Assembly: GCA_033002965.1 (NCBI GenBank)
Contig: JAURVB010013882.1
Location: forward strand, 69,501-133,500
Length of the DNA stretch: 64,000 nt
DNA from: Piper betle
Taxonomy: Eukaryota > Streptophyta > Magnoliopsida > Piperales > Piperaceae
Reading direction: 5' to 3'
Shown: piece after piece, positions 56,938 through 64,000 of the stretch
Layout: the number at the start of each line of letters is the position of its first letter
Position numbering within the stretch: position 1 is the first letter of the stretch
The notes under the pieces: model-generated
Seen by the model: only the letters and a program-made list of their open reading frames with translations
Told to the model about the DNA's origin: nothing
Database searches by the model: none
Position numbers and translations under genes: made by a program

Positions 56938-58360
56938 CCACCTTGGATGTGTGACTGTGACTACAAAGCTTGGGTGACGCCGTGGTTGATTTTGGTGGCA
57001 TTTATTTCGAAGGACGAATAATGTTTTGTTTTATTGCTGAGTTGGAATAGCCAAGCTCTTTTGGAATTTGAACTATTGTGTTGTTATTATTATGACCAGC
57101 TGCTCGTATCCATTTACAATCGTTTTGGCCTGAGCGTGAACCTTTGACAAGGACACGATGTCAGCTACCGACCGAGGCATGAACCCTTTGCCCCAAAATT
57201 AACATTTCGAAAGGTTAAGGTACAGAAAGTCTTTCGTTATTCATCCACACTTGGTGCAGCCAAGCCAAGAGGTTCGGAGAAGAGATTATTAATATTGATG
57301 CTAGACGTGACAAAAAAAATCAGAGCTTTTTATAATATATACATAATATATTTGGGCACCTGTTATCCCTCCAGGGGCACGCGCCCTTAAAAAGTAAAAT
57401 CCCCAATTGTATTTTAAGCGCAAGCTTTAAAATCTATCATGTATGTGTCTGTATAGAAATGAGTAAAATCTGCAACTTTCATTTCAAATAAACAAATTGA
57501 AATATAATATAACTTGAAATTTGGTCATTCATGGTCATATGAATCTTTATTAAAATTATTACATCTCCCACACGTTTATACTGCAGTCTCCGGAAATCGA
57601 TTGTTGTTATCTATAGAAGAGTTTGGAACATGGGCTTTCCAAAAAAAATTTTAAAAAAACGAAGAAAATAAAAAGGAAAAGACCCAAGCACTGGGAGCCA
57701 CCCACAATTTAGCCGAGCCGCCATCCTTAATAATTTAGTTAATTTAGCCGCAACTTGTAGCTAATTTAGACAGATGCTCCGATGGAAGTCATTATTTGGG
57801 ACACCATGCGCTCCTGGGTAAAGTTATAGTTTTTATCTATTAATGCTAATTATATAATAACCATTATTCATTTCCGCGCCCCCCCCCCCTCTCTTTATTA
57901 ACAATTAATTAATTATGTTGCTCATCTTTTGCTCGTATTTTCTTAACTTATGCAAGAGGTGAGTATTTTCCTGACCCACGCATGCATGCAGGTGAAAAAC
58001 TCGTACATCCAATCAAGCCCCAGGCTTGCGATGAATTCCTTGCCAATTAATCGCTTGAAGTATGTTTATTCCTTCCTTTATGTCTGACTCATTTTTATTC
58101 GAATCAAGTCAGAGTCTTCTATCTTCTTGTGCATTGCAGCAATCGGCTCATTGTGTTATGCCATGACATTTACTAATGATAGTACATGCAAATGTATTCT
58201 TTGGAATGAAAGCAGTCAAATTTCAGGCGAGCGGTGGCTTCTCCAGAATGTTTGTTTGGCTACGAATGCCTAATAAGTATATAGGAAGGGTCTCAACTCA
58301 ACAAGTAGGGAGTTATTATTGAAAAAAATGGGATGAAAGCAATTAATTATGTTAGCTAAT
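56938..58360. other. Intergenic after DnaJ
   Basis: The first 150-200 bases are probable DnaJ 3' untranslated sequence. The rest is AT-rich with a C-run near 57881 and no recognisable gene or repeat family. Confidence 0.45.
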
Positions 58361-58364
58361 TACA

Positions 58365-58431
58365 TGGGCTAGCTACATCACCAATTTCATTTGATTATTG
58401 GAGGCCCATGAAAATGTTTGGCTAGGGCCCA
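58365..58431 (+). promoter_or_regulatory. Cluster of site II motifs upstream of mitochondrial L13
   Basis: Three copies of the plant site II motif (TGGGCY or its complement): TGGGCT at 58365-58370, GGCCCA at 58403-58408 and GGCCCA at 58426-58431. Such clusters are known in promoters of plant ribosomal-protein and mitochondrial genes. They sit about 1 kb before the ATG, implying a leader intron, consistent with a CT-rich leader at 58440-58670. Confidence 0.5.
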
Positions 58432-58439
58432 TCTCAAGA

Positions 58440-59458
58440 GCCAGCTCTATCCACCATATCATATCATCGTCATCGCCGGCGATTCCCGCCACCCGTGGCA
58501 GGCAGTTCCAATCGGCGCCGGCCAATCATCGTCATTCTGTTACTCTCTCTGTCTCCCCTCCATCACTGTCTGCGTCTTCTTCGTCGTCGCCTGGTCCTAG
58601 TTCCATGGCCTGATGAGGAGCTCCACCAACCAGTTGATTTCCATCCCAACCTAAGGAAGAAGAGTGAGCTTCCCCTATTCATTTCTTTTTTTTTCGTTTT
58701 GCTATCTCGTTACTTAGTGCATGCTTTTCGTTGGCAATAATCTTGGCATTCATTTTCCATTCATATAATATAAGTAAAAATTTGCTCTCCCATGGGCATG
58801 AGATTAAATTGTACAATTTCACTCCAGTTATTCAGTTTAAATTTTTTTAATTTGGAACCTTTCGGTTTTATAATAATTGCGTTTTCTAATCAATTTTAAA
58901 CGGCAGCCACCTACTTGCAAGAAACCCCTCTGGGCATGACAAACTTTGTGCGAAAACAGTACTCATTTGACACCTAGAATACATGCCCTACTTATCCACT
59001 TGTCCGTCTCGGGATGAAGAATGCAACTTTTGAACATTCCTTTTTTAAATAAAAAAAACATTTACCAACATTGGGTTGACTTGTTTTGATGAAATGAGGA
59101 GAAGTCATTGGTTACGAATTTAGTAGTCGGTAGGCTTGCAGTTGCTCATGGTGTTGTGCTGAAAAAATGGTGGTCTGATCAATGAAAAAGTTCGGTTTGT
59201 TACCTCAATTTTAATATATTATTATCACCCCTTCAATGAGTCTTCAATTTTCTTTTTCGTCTATTAATTCATACCCTTGAATTTTCTTTCTGGCTCAAGA
59301 GCTGATATTTTGTACGATTTTCACTTGCAACCAAGCCAATGCCCATGTTGTTGTCTCTATTTGATTCCGAGGTGAGGCGTTTTTAATATGATCCTAATAA
59401 CGGAAGTGCTTTTGTAGGTTGTGGAAGGTATATTCCACTTTTAGATTGAGAACCAAAC
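58440..59458 (+). other. Probable 5' leader and leader intron of mitochondrial L13
   Basis: Overlapping short plus-strand frames at 58398-58740 show only Ser/Pro-rich composition and no domain. I read the segment as an untranslated leader exon, possibly ending at AGA|GTGAGC near 58661. An intron would follow, ending near CTTTTAG at 59443. No other gene was seen. Confidence 0.35.
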
Positions 59459-60729
59459 ATGGCGGCTCCTATCTCCTTTAATGGCAACATGAAGGTACTT
59501 CTGTTTATTTAGGCATCCTGGGGCAGTGATTGGTATCATGACCACCTCCTTTTTGCAGTTTGTTTTTTCTTTTCTTTTTTTAACTTATTGATCGAACTCT
59601 GACCAGGACTACGTAGTTGAGATTAGACATATATGATAATGATGGTTATGTTATAAAGGAGAATTGGATGTCCCAGTTCCATCACCAGGTTCATATTGTT
59701 GGTTCAAGAAGGTTAAAAGCTCAGATACACAACATATGATTCATATGGTCAGGAATAAATACGACTTAATAGACGAGATGAAGCAGAATGTTTCTATAAA
59801 TGATTTTTATGTGCTTGATCTAGTGTTCTTTGTCCTTCGGTTTCCAATGTGGTTGTTTTGTACGTGTCTTGCAGAAGGCATTGGCTGGCCTTAAACGAAT
59901 TAACCTGGAAGGTCTAAGATGGAGAGTTTTTGATGCAAAAGACCAGGTTTGTATGCATATGTACTCTGTTGTGGTTTGATGTTTCATTGTTCTCAATTGA
60001 TAATTTAATCTTCTCCTAGATTTTGGGAAGATTAGCATCTCAGATATCTACTGTACTCCAAGGAAAGGACAAGCCAACATATACTCCATATCGAGAAGAT
60101 GGAGACATGTGTATCGTACTTAATGCAAAAGATATTCATGTCACCGGCAGGAAACTAACGGATAAATTCTACCGTTGGCATACCGGGCAAGTTTGACTCA
60201 TAATTTACGGTAGCATATAGTTTTTGTGTTCTGAAATATGGAGAGTACGTTTATTTTATATTATTTGATGCAGTTATGTTGGGCATCTTAAGGAACGGAG
60301 TTTAAAGGACCAGTTAGCCAAAGATCCCACAGAAGTAATCCGTAAAGCTGTCCTCCGAATGCTTCCTCGAAACAAATTACGTGATGTGAGTGTGCTGGGG
60401 TTTGTTTTCTTGTTGGTATTGTTTATCTAATTCGTGCAGAAATCTTGCTTATTTCCTTATGATAAGTTCCGATCTTCAGCTGCTCTTGTTCTTTGGCACA
60501 GGATCGCGATAGGAAATTGAGGATATTTACAGGTAATGAGCATCCATTTGGAGATAGGCCTTTGGAGCCTTATGTGATGCCTCCTAGGAGTGTCCGTGAA
60601 ATGCGTCCGCGTGCTCGACGGGCATTAATTAGAGCTCAAAAGAAATCAGGAGAAAGAAGCAGTTCTGTTGACTCCACTAAAGAAAGGAAGAAAGAAGCAA
60701 GTGAAACAAACGACACAAAAGAAACCTAG
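59459..60729 (+). CDS. Mitochondrial ribosomal protein uL13, 204 aa
   Basis: Large-subunit ribosomal protein L13 of the plant mitochondrial type, encoded in the nucleus. Five exons: 59459-59494, 59875-59946, 60020-60186, 60274-60385 and 60502-60729, in phase, giving 204 residues. Landmarks are [110 protein letters not shown] and a Lys/Glu/Ser-rich tail. Intron 3 begins GG|GCAAGT and ends GCAG, a GC-AG intron; a GT donor in frame is not available there. The N-terminus is short and lacks an obvious long targeting peptide, as in other plant mitochondrial L13 proteins. Site II motifs upstream fit its class. Confidence 0.93.
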
Positions 60730-61348
60730 GACTATTTATTTGCCTTGCCTGCTGCGGCCAGTTTTCCAAATTCCTTTGAATTGTCTTTCTTTTTGATGAA
60801 ACCAACCCTGTTTTCTTGCAAACAATTGAGTGAATATCTGATATTCACCTGTACCGCACCTCATGACAATGGAGAAGGACCTAGGTAAACAATGGAGAAT
60901 GACTAAGATAAGGAAGCGATGAAAGAAGTGGAAGATATATTTCCATGTGCTAGTTCGAAAACGAACGAGATCCTGCAAATTTCTAATCGAGAAAAGATGG
61001 GAGATCTTGCAAGCCTCATTTCTGGATCACTCTTCTCGTCTTGCTTTCTCCCAATCAGTTTACCTATTCATCTCCGCTGGCTTACCGCAAATGTATATTT
61101 ATACAGTATAATCTACACGAGGATAATAGATAAAAAAACTTGTCGGAGTGATAAGAAATTTACCCAGTGTGCCTTCAACAAATGTCAAGCAATGGAAAGC
61201 TACAAAAGTTGCATTCGCCTGAAAATAATTACATCTAATGCTCGTCATAAAGAGCACCACGATAAATGAGAACAGTACCAAGGCCTCATTCCATTCATCG
61301 TCAGAATTTTTTTATTTAAAAAAATGATCAATTCAATTGATGATGTTA
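60730..61348. other. Convergent 3' regions of L13 and 5'-nucleotidase
   Basis: The plus-strand L13 gene and the minus-strand nucleotidase gene end toward each other here. Both 3' untranslated regions are expected. Short frames in this stretch have no recognisable features. Confidence 0.45.
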
Positions 61349-64000
61349 TCATGGTAAGAGCTCAGAAACAAGGTCAACAACACCCCACATAGAAGCATCA
61401 TTCTGTAGACCAAAAGCATTGACATCAGATGGTAGGAACATAGGCATTCAACAAGTATGTGGGCAGTGAACTTACAAGAAATACTATGTCAAATGCTTCC
61501 CGGTAGGTTTCAAGGGACTGCTCGACGTTGTCATTCCTGTCAATGAAGTTGCAAGTTAAAGCGATCTATAGACACATTTCAAATGTTGATGGAAGTCAGA
61601 AGGTGCTATTATTGTGACAACTTGTAAATAACATGATTTGGTTAACAATATAAGATTTAAGCTTTAGTCCGTCTTTTAGATACAAACCAACTTGTATATC
61701 CATGAACTTATGCAAACAGAATTTTTATTATGCTATCACCTACACCTTATCTTACTGGGGATAGAGCTCATAATTATCACAATTCAAAGTGAGGGACACC
61801 ATCACATTGGGCTTAAAAATGCATTCCTCTGAGGAAAAGTGAGACGAAGCTTCCATGTTAATACCATCGTCATCCTATAACCTTCATATTCATAGCATGA
61901 GCTTGAAAAAAGAATGGTTGCATGAAAAAATTTATTATGGTCAAAAAACTAATTATGGTCAAAAGACTATCAAGTAGAGATCTGACGGGCTTGAACTGAA
62001 AATGTTCATATATACTACAGGAAAGTGACATACATGATCAATGTAAACCGAAAAGATACATCAAGTTAATTCAAATGACAAAAAAGTCTAGCAAAATTCA
62101 TTAGCTTATGGAACATTAGAATACATGGGGATTAAATGGTAATTCACTATTTCAAATATAAAATTTCAACTGAACACAAGGTAGCGTTTGATCTTACAGA
62201 ACAAAGTAACTAATGTAAGCAAGTCCCAACTAGGATGCGTACTTGAGCTGTGAAAGTGGGAAAGAATAACAGTTGCTACTTACAGGAAACCAATAGCTAT
62301 CCTGTTTTCATAGTCTGATCCATCAGACATACCAAGGTCTCCAATGTGGTCCCCAAGAAGTAACACATTTGTGCGCTTTTTTATGGAGGAGTTATTATTA
62401 GGCCCATCAACATCAGCCAAATGATCATGAACAGGAGCAGCCATATCAAGGGCATGTTCGTTCTTATTTAATACATGGATAGTCTTTCCTAATACAAAAC
62501 CAATATGAAAATTATAAGAAAAGGCTAAAATTTATGTTGTCAGTGAACCATAACCTATAACAAGGCATACTTTCCAAAAAGCACATATAGCTTATGTATC
62601 AAACAAATACACTAAGATACACCCAACCAGCACAAACCCATACATTCTATTCCTAACAGTTTGAATTTCATATATCCCAGAACAAGCACATTAAGGCATA
62701 CTAACAAGTAACAGAAGTAAACATCAATACATAGAAACAAGCAGAATCTCTGTACATAGCTGGACAAATACCTTTAAACGCTACAAGATGACCACTGTCA
62801 TCAAAAACCATCCTGTTTGACACGATCTTAACATTCTTAAAAGATTTATGCAGTTTCTGCCTCAACACCTAGAAACATGACCAAAGAAGGAAAAAATTAT
62901 CATTATACACCATTGTTACATGGACATGGGCATATATCAGGCAGAAATGATCAAAGCAAAGTCAAAATCTGTATATTCTTTCCCATTATGAGAAATACCT
63001 CTTCACCGCTAGATATAACAAGAAAAACAAAATTCAAGCAACTTGCTTTGACATATACAACAAAATATCGGACATCTTCGTGAGTCATATAGTAGGAATT
63101 CAGTAAGCAAAAAAATTAACAAAGTGACCTCTTCAATAATGTCTGCAAGTCCAGCAGAAAATATGAGAACTGGAACGTCCCTTACCTGTGTATGTGAAAC
63201 AAATATTTGACTAAAGAAGTAATTATAATCATGCACTTTATCAAAGTAATTTATCAATCCTATGGTGTGTACAGAAAATAAAACACAGAACAGTAACTGC
63301 AGCCACTATCAAAGTAGTTCCCAAATTTTACACACAGTCACAGGTGGGAACCTATATAATCAAGATTAATGGACAAGAAAATTCTATTCTTAAGCAGAGA
63401 GGTGTTCGTTTATCTATTAAGATTCATATTACACTAATGACATATATATATATAGAGTCATTAAGAATGCATGAATCATAATCAAAATAAACTCAGTGTG
63501 CCGAATCTTGCAACCAAAATTTTATGAAAATCTAGTCAGGCAAAAATCAAAATTGCAACAAAATAAATTTATTTATAGCTGGTTGAGAGTTTCGTCACTT
63601 TTTATCGTCCATTTTTTTCCTCTTTTTAATAACGTTGTACTCAAATGAAAGAATTTTTACCTCCAGGTACTCAAAAAGCTCAACCACCCCATCTCGAAAA
63701 GCAATAAAAGCATTCTCAACAGATTTACTTATGGCATCATATGTGAGGCCACCCTCAATTAGAAGACCATGTGTTTTCCCCCACCTGCAGTGTTGAGATA
63801 GAATTTCATAGCTTACCTCAATCTGCTAACAATAAAAATATCAACATGGCAGATTACTAAATGCTTTAGGATCTAAGAGTACAGAAACTAATTGGAGTTC
63901 TTCGATAAATCCCCAACATAAAATTTTCAAGAAAATTCCATCTTGTAAAGGTTTTTTATATTTTTTAACTATAAGGTAATTTTATACTTCTGATGTGAAG
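61349..64000 (-). CDS. Cytosolic pyrimidine 5'-nucleotidase III, C-terminal part
   Basis: Haloacid-dehalogenase-fold nucleotidase (UMPH-1/NT5C3 family) that dephosphorylates pyrimidine nucleoside monophosphates. Six exons are visible: 63661-63784, 63129-63185, 62772-62868, 62284-62488, 61476-61536 and 61349-61402, with phases that join. Landmarks in order: WGKTHGLLIEGGLTYDAI, AFRDGVVELFEYLE, VRDVPVLIFSAGLADIIEE (HAD motif II serine region), KNVKIVSNRMVFDDSGHLVA, GKTIHVLNKNEHALDMAAP, NVLLLGDHIGDLGMSDG (motif IV aspartates), YENRIAIGFL, VEQSLETYREAFDIVFL and NDASMWGVVDLVSELLP. The 5' exons, including the catalytic DxD nucleophile motif, lie beyond the right edge. All junctions seen are GT-AG and the frame is intact. 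Confidence 0.92.

Noticed and set aside
58398..58740. Three overlapping plus-strand frames of 60-81 codons
   Set aside because: Ser/Pro-rich without domain; better explained as the untranslated leader of mitochondrial L13.

Overview
This is a stretch of plant nuclear genome, most likely from a flowering plant. The evidence is multi-exon genes with GT-AG introns, a CC-NB-LRR resistance gene, a PORR-domain relic (a land-plant family), and heavy loads of LTR retrotransposons and hAT-like elements. The species cannot be told from the sequence. Nothing prokaryotic, no rRNA or functional tRNA, and no CRISPR array was seen.

Layout. 0-2 kb: first exon of a USP-domain (kinase/U-box-type) gene running off the left edge, then an unrecognised 150-residue protein with a C-terminal membrane segment. 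2.8-4.9 kb: a hAT-like element with a degraded 8-bp target duplication; it carries a broken PORR gene fragment and a nested element. 6.7-8.8 kb: an intron-containing, inactivated fragment of a MAP3K-epsilon kinase. 9.1-11.1 kb: a copia RNase H relic and a TIR element with a C-rich core. 11.4-13.9 kb: a five-exon SPT4 gene on the minus strand. 14.9-15.4 kb: a Myb/SANT-like relic interrupted by a short retroposon with a 19-bp target duplication. 17.6-34.8 kb: an old Athila-like gypsy element on the minus strand, opened by two solo LTRs of one family (P and Q, opposite orientation). Q is in turn opened by two solo LTRs of another family (A and B). 35.2-36.2 kb: an internally deleted copia element.

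36-64 kb is the gene-rich half. It holds a CNL disease-resistance gene with three single-base frame breaks in its LRR, a relic locus where LYAR-like and RPL6 fragments are joined in phase, and a 12-exon TatD-type deoxyribonuclease with two imperfect splice sites. These are followed by the GTPase gene LSG1 (7 exons), a divergently transcribed type-I DnaJ gene with two single-base frame breaks, mitochondrial ribosomal protein L13 with a GC-AG intron, and the 3' part of a cytosolic pyrimidine 5'-nucleotidase III gene running off the right edge.

Most intact genes are housekeeping genes of gene expression: SPT4 in transcription elongation, LSG1 in 60S subunit maturation, a cytosolic Hsp40, and mitochondrial L13. 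No operon-like or novel multi-gene defence system was recognised. The unusual content is nested transposition, gene-fragment capture, and a recurring pattern of one-base changes, many in G or C runs, in otherwise full-length reading frames. That pattern raises the question of assembly error versus true pseudogenes.
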